A DNA stretch of 64,000 nucleotides from Nitrobacter vulgaris (GCF_002028545.1 NZ_MWPQ01000049.1:1-64000), one strand, 5' to 3'; shown: positions 36,217-44,652, counted from the stretch's first letter. Notes: generated by a model not told the origin, from the letters alone. Program-made: numbers and translations.

Positions 36217-37035
36217 ATGGCCAAAGTCTTGGTCGTGACATCAGGCAAGGGGGGCGTTGGCAAAACCACGTCCACGGCCGCGCTTGGTGCAGCGCTTGCG
36301 CGGGAGGGACAGAAAGTCGTCGTCGTCGATTTCGACGTCGGTCTCCGTAACCTGGATCTTATCATGGGAGCGGAGCGCCGTGTTGTCTTCGACCTCGTCA
36401 ATGTGGCGCAGGGTGTTGCAAAGCTCTCGCAAGCCCTCATCCGCGACAAGCGACTCGAAAGCCTCTGGTTACTTCCTGCGTCGCAGACGAGGGATAAGGA
36501 TGCCCTGACGGACGACGGCGTTCGCGACATTATCGCCGATTTGCGAACGAAGTTCGATTGGGTGATTTGCGACAGTCCCGCCGGCATCGAACGTGGTGCA
36601 ACGCTGGCGATGCGCTACGCAGATGAAGCCATTGTCGTTACCAACCCTGAAGTCTCGTCTGTTCGCGATGCCGACCGCATCATCGGCATGCTTGATTCCA
36701 AGACTGTCAAAGCGGAGGCGGGCGAACAGATGAAGAAGCACGTCTTGATCACCCGCTATGACATGGGGCGAGCGGCACGCGGCGAAATGCTCAGCATCGA
36801 CGACATTCTTGAGATCCTCGCGATTCCGCTTCTTGGGATTATTCCTGAAAGCCAGGATGTCCTGCGAGCGTCGAACGTCGGCTCTCCAGTCACGTTGAAT
36901 GACGCTGCGAGCATGCCCGCGCGAGCCTACACAGACGCAGCCCGGCGCCTCAACGGCGAGACGATCGCTATGATGGTGCCGACTGAGCAACGCAGACGCT
37001 TTATGGACCGGCTACTTGGACGGAGGGCAGCATGA
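36217..37035 (+). CDS. minD: Septum site-determining ATPase MinD
   Basis: About 272 residues, the standard length. The deviant Walker A motif SGKGGVGKTTS (Lys11 and Lys16) starts at residue 9; VVVDFDVGLRNLDLIMG and DWVICDSPAGIERGA follow. The C-terminal segment RRFMDRLLGRRAA is the amphipathic membrane-targeting helix. MinD dimerises with ATP on the membrane, recruits MinC and is released by MinE. There is an AAAGGAGG at 36204-36211, which fits ATG 36217 better than ATG 36214. The stop overlaps minE by ATGA. Confidence 0.96.
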   Translation: MAKVLVVTSGKGGVGKTTSTAALGAALAREGQKVVVVDFDVGLRNLDLIMGAERRVVFDLVNVAQGVAKLSQALIRDKRLESLWLLPASQTRDKDALTDDGVRDIIADLRTKFDWVICDSPAGIERGATLAMRYADEAIVVTNPEVSSVRDADRIIGMLDSKTVKAEAGEQMKKHVLITRYDMGRAARGEMLSIDDILEILAIPLLGIIPESQDVLRASNVGSPVTLNDAASMPARAYTDAARRLNGETIAMMVPTEQRRRFMDRLLGRRAA

Positions 37036-37313
37036 GTCTGAACCTTCTCCAATTTATTCGCCGCCGCTCTGGTTCTGCACCGGTTGCTAAGGAAAGATTG
37101 CAAATTCTCCTGGCCCACGAGCGCGAGCTACGCAGCCAGCCCGATGTACTTGAAGTTTTGCGCGATGAGATTCTCGCTGTGGTGTCGCGACACGTCGCGC
37201 TGGATCCGAAAAAGGTAGTTGTCCGAATGGACAGAGGGGAAACCGTGTCTACCCTCGAAGTTGACATTGAACTTCCGAATGGCTTCGACAAGCGGATCGC
37301 GGTCGCCAGCTGA
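37032..37313 (+). CDS. minE: Cell division topological specificity factor MinE
   Basis: A 93-residue MinE. Residues 18-36 carry the anti-MinCD helix/strand region (APVAKERLQILLAHERELR), and the rest forms the topological specificity domain (LRDEILAVVSRHVALDPKKVVVRMDRGETVSTLEVDIELP). It stimulates MinD ATPase and confines MinC to the poles. Translationally coupled to minD by ATGA overlap. Nothing unusual is visible. Confidence 0.95.
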   Translation: MSLNLLQFIRRRSGSAPVAKERLQILLAHERELRSQPDVLEVLRDEILAVVSRHVALDPKKVVVRMDRGETVSTLEVDIELPNGFDKRIAVAS

Positions 37314-37430
37314 CCAGGTTCGGTCCTCGAAAGAATTCCTTGGAGGCGTCCGTTTGCGCAGCCCCGTGAAGTGGGCAGAACAATCTCAGTTGTCTACATC
37401 AGGAACCATTCTCATACGTGGAGATACGAC

Positions 37431-37607
37431 ATGAACCTTCTCATTCCGCCTCGCCATAGGGAGTTATTCCCGTCGTTGAAAAATCAGATCGCGAGCGAAC
37501 ACACTAAATACGGTCCAATAACTTGGAACGGATATCTTCGCGTTCAGACCGACGATCAAGAATTGATCGATGAACTCAAACAGAAGCTGGACGCTCAACC
37601 AACGTAA
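37431..37607 (+). CDS. Small conserved protein downstream of minE
   Basis: A 58-residue soluble protein (NLLIPPRHRELFPSLKNQIASEHTKYG, then TWNGYLRVQTDDQELIDELKQKLDAQ). A GGAGA site precedes ATG 37431. It lies 117 bases after minE on the same strand. The C-terminal helix is acidic/basic and may be coiled-coil. I do not recognise a named family; a similar small ORF after minE is recalled from related genomes, so it may be a genuine gene with an unknown link to division. An in-frame earlier ATG at 37371 has no good ribosome-binding site. Confidence 0.5.
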   Translation: MNLLIPPRHRELFPSLKNQIASEHTKYGPITWNGYLRVQTDDQELIDELKQKLDAQPT

Positions 37608-37637
37608 CCGACACCAACAGCCCGGCTGCTCTTCGTT

Positions 37638-37830
37638 TTAGGCATCACGGCGGACGTTCGTCTCAAGTTCCAGCTCCTGCAGCCGATAATTGACTACGTC
37701 ACCGATGTTGACGATACCGGCTAGCTTATTGCCGAGTAACCGGCAAGTGTCACGTGCGTCGTAAGGTCCATCACGTGAGTGATGCTTTCGTCCGGAAAAA
37801 CCGTAGGCTTCCGCGTCCCCCATTCGGCTT
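37638..37830 (-). pseudogene. CBS-domain protein remnant
   Basis: On the minus strand the 3' portion reads KLAGIVNIGDVVNYRLQELELETNVRRD, a typical end of the second CBS domain in small stress-related CBS proteins. Further upstream, in another frame, DESITHVMDLTTHVTLAGYSA matches the first part of such a domain. The two are out of frame and some of the domain between them is missing. There is no N-terminal domain. I read it as a decayed CBS-domain gene. Confidence 0.6.
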
Positions 37831-37957
37831 TTGAATAAGACAAGCAAAGGTCCGCGCATTGAGAGATGGGCGGACTCTCCCGAATTGCAGGTGCCGAAAT
37901 AATCGGAACAGAGAGGCAGCCTGAGCGTTGTCCGCCCCGGCGATTAGACGTGACCTT

Positions 37958-37992
37958 GCCCGCCCGCGCTAATGGCCGCGGCGGGCTTTTTC
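37958..37992 (+). terminator. Rho-independent terminator
   Basis: GCCCGCC (37958-37964) pairs with GGCGGGC (37980-37986) and is followed by TTTTTCTTT on the plus strand. The long distance from the small minE-downstream gene (about 350 bases) leaves the transcript it serves unclear; the stretch between it and that gene includes the CBS remnant. Confidence 0.6.
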
Positions 37993-38064
37993 TTTGAGTA
38001 GCGCGTGTGGCCCAAGCGTGCGACGCCTCCCGGCATCCCGGCCGAAAGCGCGAAGCCTGCGTGA

Positions 38065-38890
38065 ATGCCAGGATTCATCAAGCCGCAGCTCGCCACGCTT
38101 AAGTCGAAGGCGTCCCCGGGCGGTCAGTGGCTCAATGAGATAAAGTACGACGGCTACCGGGTGCAGCTGCAGGCGAGCAGCGGCCGCAGGACCGTCTTTA
38201 CCCGCGACGGCGTCGACTAGACCAAGCGCTTCTCGGGGATTGCGCGCGCTCTCGATATTCCCGGCCCAACCATCATTGACGGCGAGGCGGTCGTCATCGA
38301 GGACGGCCGCGCAAACTTCTCTGAGCTTCGGGCAGAATTGGCGGGCAGTAAACAGGCCGCATCGAGTACTACGCATGCGACCTGCTCCACCTCGACGGCT
38401 ACGACCTGTGCTATTCCTCAGATTGAGCGCAAGCGGCATCTCAAGGAGCTGTTCGGGCGACTGGGCTAAACCGCCGAGCTCTACAGTGAGCACCTGACGG
38501 GCAACGGCGAGGAGATGTACGCACACGCCGCGAAGCTCAACTCGGAGGGCACTGTCTCGAAAAGCCTTACCGCGGCCTACGATTACCGCAACGAGGGCTG
38601 GCTCAAGATACCGCGAAGCGCGGCGCGTTCCCAGTCGTCGGTTTCGTCAAGGACCCCACGGGGCGTCGCCGCGCTCTACCACGGCAAGGTAGGAAGGCGG
38701 CGAGCTCGCCTACAGGATACGCTAGCAGCTCGATACGGTCGTCAGCCCGAAGTCACGACTCACGAAGCCTTTTAGGAAGCCGAAGGCGACGTGGGTAGAG
38801 CCGTCCTTCATGGCCGAAGTTTGCGACATCACATCTGAGGGATTGCAGCGGCAAAGCTCGTTGAAGGGGCTTACAAAGATGGATCGGGCG
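38065..38890 (+). pseudogene. DNA ligase D (LigD ligase domain) pseudogene
   Basis: Reads as the ATP-dependent ligase domain of LigD when frames are joined: GFIKPQLATLKSKASPGGQW, then LNEIKYDGYRVQLQASSGRR with the motif I Lys in EIKYDGYR. A TAG interrupts at 38218-38220, followed by TKRFSGIARALDIPGPTIIDGEAVV and FSELRAEL, a frame change, PQIERKRHLKELFG, another stop, and YSEHLTGNGEEMYAHAAKL. The nonhomologous end-joining ligase is thus inactivated by at least two stop codons and several frameshifts. No Ku gene is seen nearby. Confidence 0.82.
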
Positions 38891-39024
38891 TACATATTAC
38901 GCACGGGGCCCTCTCCCCCAAGGACCCCGCACGGCCCCTGCGCCTCTTGCCCCCGGGAGCACCGCGGGGCCGTGCCCTATTCGGAATGCGCACCAGCGAA
39001 GCCTTCGAAGATCAGGTGGTGATG

Positions 39025-39225
39025 ATGACGGATCATAGACTTCGAGCCGGAGCATTCTATTTGGTCATACGCACCTTCGACCCCAACGCCGAACTTTGGG
39101 AAAACGAAAGGGTGCCGGCCCGCTTCGCCGGCTATGTCGGCGGCGAGCGCACTTGGAGTTTCCTGGGCAAGGATGGCGTCTCCGATTGGCCGGTGGGCTG
39201 GGTCGGGCCTGAGATTGTTCCGTGA
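39025..39225 (+). CDS. Small hypothetical protein
   Basis: A 66-residue ORF (MTDHRLRAGAFYLVIRTFDPN, then ELWENERVPARFAGYVG). It has aromatic and Gly-rich end segments resembling a small beta-barrel, but no family is recognised. The open frame continues upstream through LigD remnants; an ATG pair at 39022/39025 has only GGTGG as a possible ribosome-binding site. It may be real or the end of a decayed gene. Confidence 0.35.
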   Translation: MTDHRLRAGAFYLVIRTFDPNAELWENERVPARFAGYVGGERTWSFLGKDGVSDWPVGWVGPEIVP

Positions 39226-39294
39226 ACCGAGACCGCTTTCTGCTGCTTCGGAGCGGGGTGCTTTTCAGGAACTAAGCCCTCTCGCTCGGTCTTT

Positions 39295-39338
39295 ATAAAA
39301 GACCTGCCCGGCCACGATAAAAGACCTGCCCGGCCACG
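39295..39338. repeat. Two-copy 22-bp tandem repeat
   Basis: The 22-base unit starting ATAAAAGACCTGCCCGG occurs twice in a row, at 39295-39316 and 39317-39338, without mismatch. It lies in the leader of the DUF2934-type gene at 39367. With only two copies, slippage duplication is the simplest explanation. Confidence 0.8.
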
Positions 39339-39366
39339 CCGGGCCATCGAAAGGCGGGCCACTACC

Positions 39367-39690
39367 ATGCGAAAAGAGATCGAAGAAGTCATGAAGGATA
39401 CCGCAGCAGTCGGCCTATCGGCCGCCGTACTCGGGTTGGAAATAGGGACGGAGCTCGCGCGCAAGACCTTAGCCGAGGTGTCGCGCACAGACCACGTTAC
39501 CCCGCCCGCTCCCGCAGCTCCCGAACCACCCACCGAAAAGGAGATCAGTATCCGCGCCTACCAACTATGGGAACAGGCCGGCTGCCCTGAAGGCCGCGAT
39601 AAGGAGTTCTATTTACAGGCCGAGAAGGAATTGAGTGAGAAGGAAACGCTAAGTTCGATGCGGACGCGACCCGCGCTCAATCCCGAATGA
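39367..39690 (+). CDS. DUF2934-type small protein
   Basis: A 107-residue protein. The C-terminal half carries the DUF2934 signature: ISIRAYQLWEQAGCPEGRDKEFYLQAEKEL (Arg-Ala-Tyr-x-Leu-Trp-Glu plus Pro-x-Gly-x-Asp-x-Glu-Phe). The N-terminal half is a charged helix (MRKEIEEVMKDTAAVGLSA) joined by a proline-rich linker. Function of the family is not known to me; it is widespread in Rhizobiales, often in stress-related contexts. Downstream at 39691-40028 I see no gene in a 338-base gap before the phosphofructokinase. Confidence 0.7.
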   Translation: MRKEIEEVMKDTAAVGLSAAVLGLEIGTELARKTLAEVSRTDHVTPPAPAAPEPPTEKEISIRAYQLWEQAGCPEGRDKEFYLQAEKELSEKETLSSMRTRPALNPE

Positions 39691-40028
39691 AAGATAGTTG
39701 CTTGGCAGGGCAGCAGCCAAGATTGTCCCTAATAGGTCAACCGACCCCGGAGCATGTTAGCGGCCGGTTCAGGATGGCCGGATCAGCACCATCGAGGTAG
39801 TTAAAAAACTCAACGTCACTGCGAGATCGCCAATACCGAGGCATGGCAGCGTGGTATGGCGCGACACCGCCATCGGTTAGCGCTCCCGCCAACAAGGAAT
39901 GCCCCTGGCTCAGAAAGAGCCTTTTCATGTAGGCTTGAAGCCAGACAGCGCGTCCCTTCAAAGCGTTTTCACGAGATAAGCGCCCAAGTAATGCGCGATG
40001 GGCTGTGCATATTTAATCGGAGGCGGAC

Positions 40029-41213
40029 TTGGGGAAAAAACGCATTGGCATTCTCACAGGCGGCGGCGACGTCCCCGGTTTAAACACAGTCATCAAGACC
40101 GTCGCCTATCGCGGCAGTGAGAACGACGTCGAGGTCGTGGGTCTCCGCCGTGGCTGGGAGGCCTTGACGCATCTGAACCTCGAGGACCCGACAAGCAGGT
40201 CTCACTATCTCATACCGTTGAGCCGCGACAACACACGCACCATCGACCGGCGCGGCGGCACCGTGCTGCACTCGAGTCGCACCAATCCGTCCAAAATGAA
40301 AAAGTTGCCCGACCATCTGGCTGGCACTGACCTTCCGTTTTCCATCAACAACGGCGACAGCGAAACCAAGACCTGGGACCTGACCGGCCAAGTGCTCGCT
40401 AACTTGTCAGGACTTGGCATCGAGCACCTGATTGCCATTGGCGGAGACGACACGCTCAGTTATGCGGCCAGGCTCGACAAGCTCGGCGTCAAGATCATCG
40501 CCATCCCAAAGACCATGGATAACGACGTCCGCAACACCGAATATTGCATTGGCTTCTCGACCGCGATCACCCGAGCGAGCGATGCCATTCAGCGCCAGCG
40601 CACCACGATCGGTTCGCATGAGCGCATTGGCATTTTCCGGGTGTTCGGCCGAGATGCCGGGTTTTCGGCGCTCTTTACCGCGTACGCGACCTCAATCCGG
40701 TGCGTCGTACCGGAGTACAAGGTCAATCTGGACAGGCTGATCCAGTTGCTCCTCGAGGAGAAGCGAGCCAACCCAAGCAACTATGCGTTGGTCGTGCTCA
40801 GCGAGGGTGCCGAGTGGGAGGGCTATAGAATGCAGGAGTACGGCGAGCCTGACCCCTACGGTCATCGCAAAAAGGCGAGCGTCGCCGAAACCCTTGCCGA
40901 CGAGATCAAGCGGCGCGCCGGCGAGGAGACGATCGTATCCGACCTGACCTATGATCTGCGATCTGGGGATCCGGATTTCATCGACAAACTTGTCGCCCTG
41001 ACTTTCGGAAACATGGCCTACGATGCCGTTCTGGAAGGTAGGACCGGCCTGATGTCCGCTTTAGTCGAGGGCCGCTACGACCTCGTGCCGATCCCAGACC
41101 CCAAGCTGGGACCGCGCAAATTGGACATCGCCACCACATACAACATTGAACGCTATCGTCCCATCTACTCCGGTAAGCGAGGGCTACCGATCTTTCTCAA
41201 CCGCGCGTCTTAG
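40029..41213 (+). CDS. Phosphofructokinase, pyrophosphate-dependent type
   Basis: A 394-residue PFK. It starts at TTG 40029 after GGAGG (40019-40023) with KRIGILTGGGDVPGLNTVIK. Catalytic blocks are HLIAIGGDDTLSYAARL and AIPKTMDNDVRNTEYCIGFSTAI. The Asp in GGDD and the Lys in PKTMDND are the residues that distinguish PPi-dependent enzymes; ATP enzymes have Gly at both positions. It would reversibly convert fructose-6-phosphate and PPi to fructose-1,6-bisphosphate and phosphate in the cytoplasm. The HERIGIFRVFGRDAGFSALFTAYAT segment is also standard. It stands alone on the plus strand. Confidence 0.9.
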   Translation: MGKKRIGILTGGGDVPGLNTVIKTVAYRGSENDVEVVGLRRGWEALTHLNLEDPTSRSHYLIPLSRDNTRTIDRRGGTVLHSSRTNPSKMKKLPDHLAGTDLPFSINNGDSETKTWDLTGQVLANLSGLGIEHLIAIGGDDTLSYAARLDKLGVKIIAIPKTMDNDVRNTEYCIGFSTAITRASDAIQRQRTTIGSHERIGIFRVFGRDAGFSALFTAYATSIRCVVPEYKVNLDRLIQLLLEEKRANPSNYALVVLSEGAEWEGYRMQEYGEPDPYGHRKKASVAETLADEIKRRAGEETIVSDLTYDLRSGDPDFIDKLVALTFGNMAYDAVLEGRTGLMSALVEGRYDLVPIPDPKLGPRKLDIATTYNIERYRPIYSGKRGLPIFLNRAS

Positions 41214-41517
41214 GGTGACAGAGACCTCCAAGAGCACGCCCCATAGGCGAGGTTGGGCAAAGTAGTGCCGGCCAGATGAGGCTGCTCGTTAACGCCTTCT
41301 GTTGAGATCATGAAGGAGGTCAGGCTTCAGTGTCTGCACAGGACCTCTGGTCGATAACCTGAGCCAACTCGGCGACCAAATGGAGCGACCTAACATTCTC
41401 TGTGGAGAACAATAGAAATGCCGACTTCGATCAAGTCAGACAAGTTTTTCAAGTGGAGGGAGGGGAATAAGCTTGTTCTGATTCGTGGATGTCGCGTCAC
41501 GAAGGTTGGGAAACGGG

Positions 41518-42138
41518 ATGCCCAAACCGATTGTCAAATCGTCACAGTTTCGTTCAGACCTTGACCGCTTTCTGGGTGATGCCCCGCTGGTCGGTGACGA
41601 GAGGCAGGAAGACTACGACGCGTTCTATGAGAACATCGTCAGCTCGATGTCCCAGCCTGATGTTATCAACAAACTCTATCTGAAGGATTTCGTGGATTTG
41701 TCTTGGCAAATCCGTCGCGAGCGTTTGATTTTGGCTGACATCATCAGACTTTTCCAAAAGGAGGTCGTTCTAGACCTGTTGAAAACGGCATACAAAAAGC
41801 TCAGCGGGCCAATTGAAAGCCTGACAACAGTGGACCGGTTTCTCGGCGCTGACCGTGAGGCTCAGCGCTGGTTAGGTGATCCGGCCGCCCGTAAGGAAAT
41901 CGACGCGGATTTGCTGGCGCGAGGATATTCGCCTTCGACGGTGTTGGCTCTCGCCTACCGCAAAGGCGCGGCAGAGATCGACATGGTGGAGCAGCGTATT
42001 GCGTCGTACGAAATCCGAAGGTTGATGGCGCTTCGGGAAATCGAACGTCGTAACGAGCTAGCTGCACGACAGTTAAAAAAATCAACAACCCGTCTCATTG
42101 AGGGTGAATTGGGCGCATTCAAAGAGGCAGCGGAGTAA
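41518..42138 (+). CDS. Conserved hypothetical protein, first of a pair
   Basis: A 206-residue soluble protein from ATG 41518, in a gene pair with the next ORF (6 bases between). Long charged helices dominate: QEDYDAFYENIVSSMSQPDV, LKDFVDLSWQIRRERLILADIIRLFQ, and a C-terminal coiled-coil-like MVEQRIASYEIRRLMALREIERRNELAARQLKK. I do not recognise a functional family, although this pair is recalled from related genomes. A DNA-binding or plasmid/phage-linked role is possible but unsupported. Confidence 0.6.
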   Translation: MPKPIVKSSQFRSDLDRFLGDAPLVGDERQEDYDAFYENIVSSMSQPDVINKLYLKDFVDLSWQIRRERLILADIIRLFQKEVVLDLLKTAYKKLSGPIESLTTVDRFLGADREAQRWLGDPAARKEIDADLLARGYSPSTVLALAYRKGAAEIDMVEQRIASYEIRRLMALREIERRNELAARQLKKSTTRLIEGELGAFKEAAE

Positions 42139-42144
42139 CTCACC

Positions 42145-42540
42145 ATGGCCTCGGCCCGACAGATCGCCGCGAATCGAAAAAATGCCCAAAGAAGCACCGG
42201 ACCAATTTCTCAAGCTGGCAAAACACGGGCAGCGAAGAATGCACTTCAGCACGGATTGGCACGCACCGGCTCACCATTCAGGCAGGAGATCGAGGGATTT
42301 GCGCGCCTTCTTTCGAAGGATACGAACCAGGACGATCCCACGTTCGCCAGCGTTGAAGCTGCCTACGCGCAATTGACCCTTCTGCAAGTGAGGAAAGTTA
42401 AAGCTACAATATTCAATCGCTTTTTCAAAAGCGATCGAACGCTTGACGACAGCATTCGGCTGAACGAGGAATTGAGGAAGATCGAACGATACGAAAAGCG
42501 TGCCTTTTCAAGGCGCAAACGAGCAGTGCAAAATCTCTAA
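42145..42540 (+). CDS. Conserved hypothetical protein, second of a pair
   Basis: A 131-residue basic protein. Its N-terminus SARQIAANRKNAQRSTGPISQAGKTRAAKNALQHGLA is a recognisable motif (Asn-Ala-x-x-Ser-Thr-Gly-Pro ... Gly-Lys ... Asn-Ala-x-x-His-Gly-Leu) seen at the N-termini of many short proteins in Rhizobiales and other proteobacteria; their function is not known to me. The remainder is helical and rich in Arg/Lys. It follows the upstream ORF by six bases, so the pair is probably co-transcribed. The 320 bases downstream contain no gene I can support. Confidence 0.65.
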   Translation: MASARQIAANRKNAQRSTGPISQAGKTRAAKNALQHGLARTGSPFRQEIEGFARLLSKDTNQDDPTFASVEAAYAQLTLLQVRKVKATIFNRFFKSDRTLDDSIRLNEELRKIERYEKRAFSRRKRAVQNL

Positions 42541-42808
42541 TCCGGCAGAACGAAGCCAATTTTCATGAGTGAAATCAAAACTGGTTTGTGGATTTGCCGA
42601 CAGGATGGTTTGTGCGGCCGCCTAAAAAAGACCATGCATTCCTCCGCCAAATGTCAGCCTTGGACATCTCGGCTTCACTCAGGAGGAGGATGCGGAGGGG
42701 TGAACGGTCGTGGGAGCGATACCGCCTTTGAGAACGTAGAGAGTATCTCCGTTGACGGCCGTGAGGGCGACTACGTGCCCGCTCTTCGTTTATGCTACTT
42801 CCTTCAAA

Positions 42809-42847
42809 GATCGTCGGAGCGCCGCGTTGTCGCGAGCCCCGACGATC
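42809..42847 (-). terminator. Hairpin downstream of the serine-glyoxylate aminotransferase gene
   Basis: GATCGTCGG and CCGACGATC form a perfect 9-bp stem around a GC-rich loop, 14 bases past the stop codon of the minus-strand aminotransferase gene. Only three T residues follow it on that strand, so it is a weak but possible terminator. Confidence 0.4.
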
Positions 42848-42860
42848 GAAGTGATTCTAA

Positions 42861-44060
42861 TCAGGCCACGACAGCTTTCAACATCGGCGAAGCCTCGCGC
42901 CCTTTGAGCACCTCCATCGCCGCAGCGACGCCGCCCGCGCGATGCGGCACCTTGGCGATGTCTAGGCTCATCTCGATGCCTGCCAGGGCTCCCATCAACA
43001 TCAGGTCGTTCTGATGGCCGAGATGACCAATGCGGAAAGCCTTGCCCTTGATCTTGTTGAGGCCAGCACCGAGCGACATGTCGAAATTGTCGAGCACCAC
43101 CTTGCGGAACGCGTCGGCGTCGTGTCCGTCAGGCATCATGACGGCTGTCAGCGCCGGCGAATAGGCATGCGGATCCTGACAGACGAGGTCCAGCCCCCAC
43201 GCCTTCACGGCAGCACGCGTCGCAGCGCCGTGACGCTTGTGGCGAGCCCATACATTCTCCAGACCCTCCTCCTCCATCATGGCGATCGCGACCTTCAGAC
43301 CGTAAAGCAGATTGGTGGCCGGCGTGTAGGGAAACGAGCCCTCCACATTGTTGGCTATCACCGGATGCCAGTCCCAATAAGCGCGCGGCAACGTGTTGGA
43401 CTTTGAGGCCGCCAGAGCCTTTTCAGACACCGCGTTGAAACCGAGACCGGGCGGCAACATCATGCCCTTTTGGGAACCTGCGATCGACACGTCGATACCC
43501 CAGGCATCGTGCTCATATTCCAGCGCGCCGAGGCCGGAGATAGTGTCGACCAGCAGCAGCGCCGGATGTTTGGCGCGGTCGAGGGTTTTGCGAACCTCGA
43601 GGGGATGGGTGACGCAGCTCGTGGACGTCTCGTTGTGCACGATCATCACGGCCTTGATCTTGTGCTCCCGATCGGCCTTGAGCCGCTCCTCGATCAAGTC
43701 CAGGGGGGCGCCGCGCCTCCAGTCGGTCGGCAACACATCGACATCGAGCTTGAACTTGTTGGCCATGGTAAGCCATAGCGTCGCGAACTGGCCGGTCTCC
43801 GCCATCAGCACTTTATCGCCCGGCGACAACGTGTTGACGATCGCGGCTTCCCAGGCGCCGGTGCCCGACGACGGATAGATGATGACCGGCTGCTTGGTGC
43901 GGAAAATCCGCTTGGCGTCGGCCAGCACCTCATGGCCCAACACTGCGAACTCCGGACCGCGATGATCCAGGACGGGCATATCGATGGCGCGCAGCACCCG
44001 GTCAGGCACATTGGTGGGGCCTGGGATCTGAAGGGTATGTCGTCCTGTGTGCAGCGTCAT
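42861..44060 (-). CDS. sgaA: Serine-glyoxylate aminotransferase
   Basis: A 399-residue class V aminotransferase. Family blocks: LQIPGPTNVPDRVLRAIDMPVLDHRGPEF, IYPSSGTGAWEAAIVNTLSPGDKVL, VMIVHNETSTSCVTHPL, LLLVDTISGLGALEYEHDAWGIDVSIAGSQKGMMLPPGLGF with the PLP Lys in SQKG. It transfers the amino group of serine to glyoxylate, giving hydroxypyruvate and glycine, a step of the serine cycle or photorespiratory-type glyoxylate metabolism. It stands alone; a 319-base gap upstream (44061-44379) carries no supported gene and should hold its promoter. A few family members act as alanine-glyoxylate aminotransferases. Confidence 0.92.
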   Translation of the reverse strand: MTLHTGRHTLQIPGPTNVPDRVLRAIDMPVLDHRGPEFAVLGHEVLADAKRIFRTKQPVIIYPSSGTGAWEAAIVNTLSPGDKVLMAETGQFATLWLTMANKFKLDVDVLPTDWRRGAPLDLIEERLKADREHKIKAVMIVHNETSTSCVTHPLEVRKTLDRAKHPALLLVDTISGLGALEYEHDAWGIDVSIAGSQKGMMLPPGLGFNAVSEKALAASKSNTLPRAYWDWHPVIANNVEGSFPYTPATNLLYGLKVAIAMMEEEGLENVWARHKRHGAATRAAVKAWGLDLVCQDPHAYSPALTAVMMPDGHDADAFRKVVLDNFDMSLGAGLNKIKGKAFRIGHLGHQNDLMLMGALAGIEMSLDIAKVPHRAGGVAAAMEVLKGREASPMLKAVVA

Positions 44061-44379
44061 CGGGGAGCGTCCTTTCCGGGAATTTGTCGTATTGCAGGTC
44101 GAATACCACTATCCAGCGGCGTTGTCCCGCGCTCGCACGCCCCCTGCCGGACCGCCCTCGGGAGATCCAGTTCGAGCCGCCCCGTCCGTCGCGCGCGATG
44201 AGTCATCCCAGTCCGCCCAGAGTTCCTCTGCCCTCAACCCCTGGGGCATTGACAGCGGCTGAGGCCGGCCCGAACATGGAACCAGCCCACAACAATTTCT
44301 CTTTTCTGCTTTTACAGATATCTCCAATAAGCTGTACGCAGGATTCGACGCTCTATCCGCAGCACAGGAGATAGGTCCG

Positions 44380-44652
44380 ATGATTCTCTTCAATATTCTG
44401 CCGGCGAGGATTTTGGCTGCCGTCGTGGTTTCGATGGCCATCTCAACGTCCGCAGGGGCGGGGCATCGTCACCACAAGCACCACCATCACACCCATCCTT
44501 CGGCCGAGACCGATATCTACCTCCACAACTACGGGCCTGCCGTCACGCCGGATCAACCCTTCGCCTATTACGACGGACCGATCAGCGTGCATTGCAACCA
44601 GGGCGCCGCCACATACCGAGGGCAGGATGGCCGCCCGCATCCCTGCAATTGA
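44380..44652 (+). CDS. Small secreted His-rich hypothetical protein
   Basis: A 90-residue exported protein: a signal peptide of about 28 residues (ILPARILAAVVVSMAISTSAGAG) and a His-rich mature N-terminus GHRHHKHHHHTHP. The rest (DIYLHNYGPAVTPDQPFAYYDGPIS ... CNQGAATYRGQDGRPHPCN) has two cysteines that may bridge. The His cluster suggests metal binding (Ni, Cu or Zn), which is inference. Unknown family; a similar small protein is recalled in related genomes. Confidence 0.65.
   Translation: MILFNILPARILAAVVVSMAISTSAGAGHRHHKHHHHTHPSAETDIYLHNYGPAVTPDQPFAYYDGPISVHCNQGAATYRGQDGRPHPCN

Noticed and set aside
37969-38526. Minus-strand frame of 185 codons across the LigD remnant
   Set aside because: It is antisense to recognisable ligase motifs and shows no own family features.
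39295-39338. Possible CRISPR or phase-variable repeat
   Set aside because: Only two adjacent copies with no spacer; more likely a simple tandem duplication.
41418-41564. 48-codon frame MPTSIKSDKFFKWREGN... before the unknown gene pair
   Set aside because: It has a GGAG about ten bases upstream, but it overlaps the next gene's start and matches nothing I know; too weak to list.
42565-43014. Plus-strand frame reaching into the serine-glyoxylate aminotransferase gene
   Set aside because: It overlaps the real gene's end on the opposite strand and has no recognisable domain.
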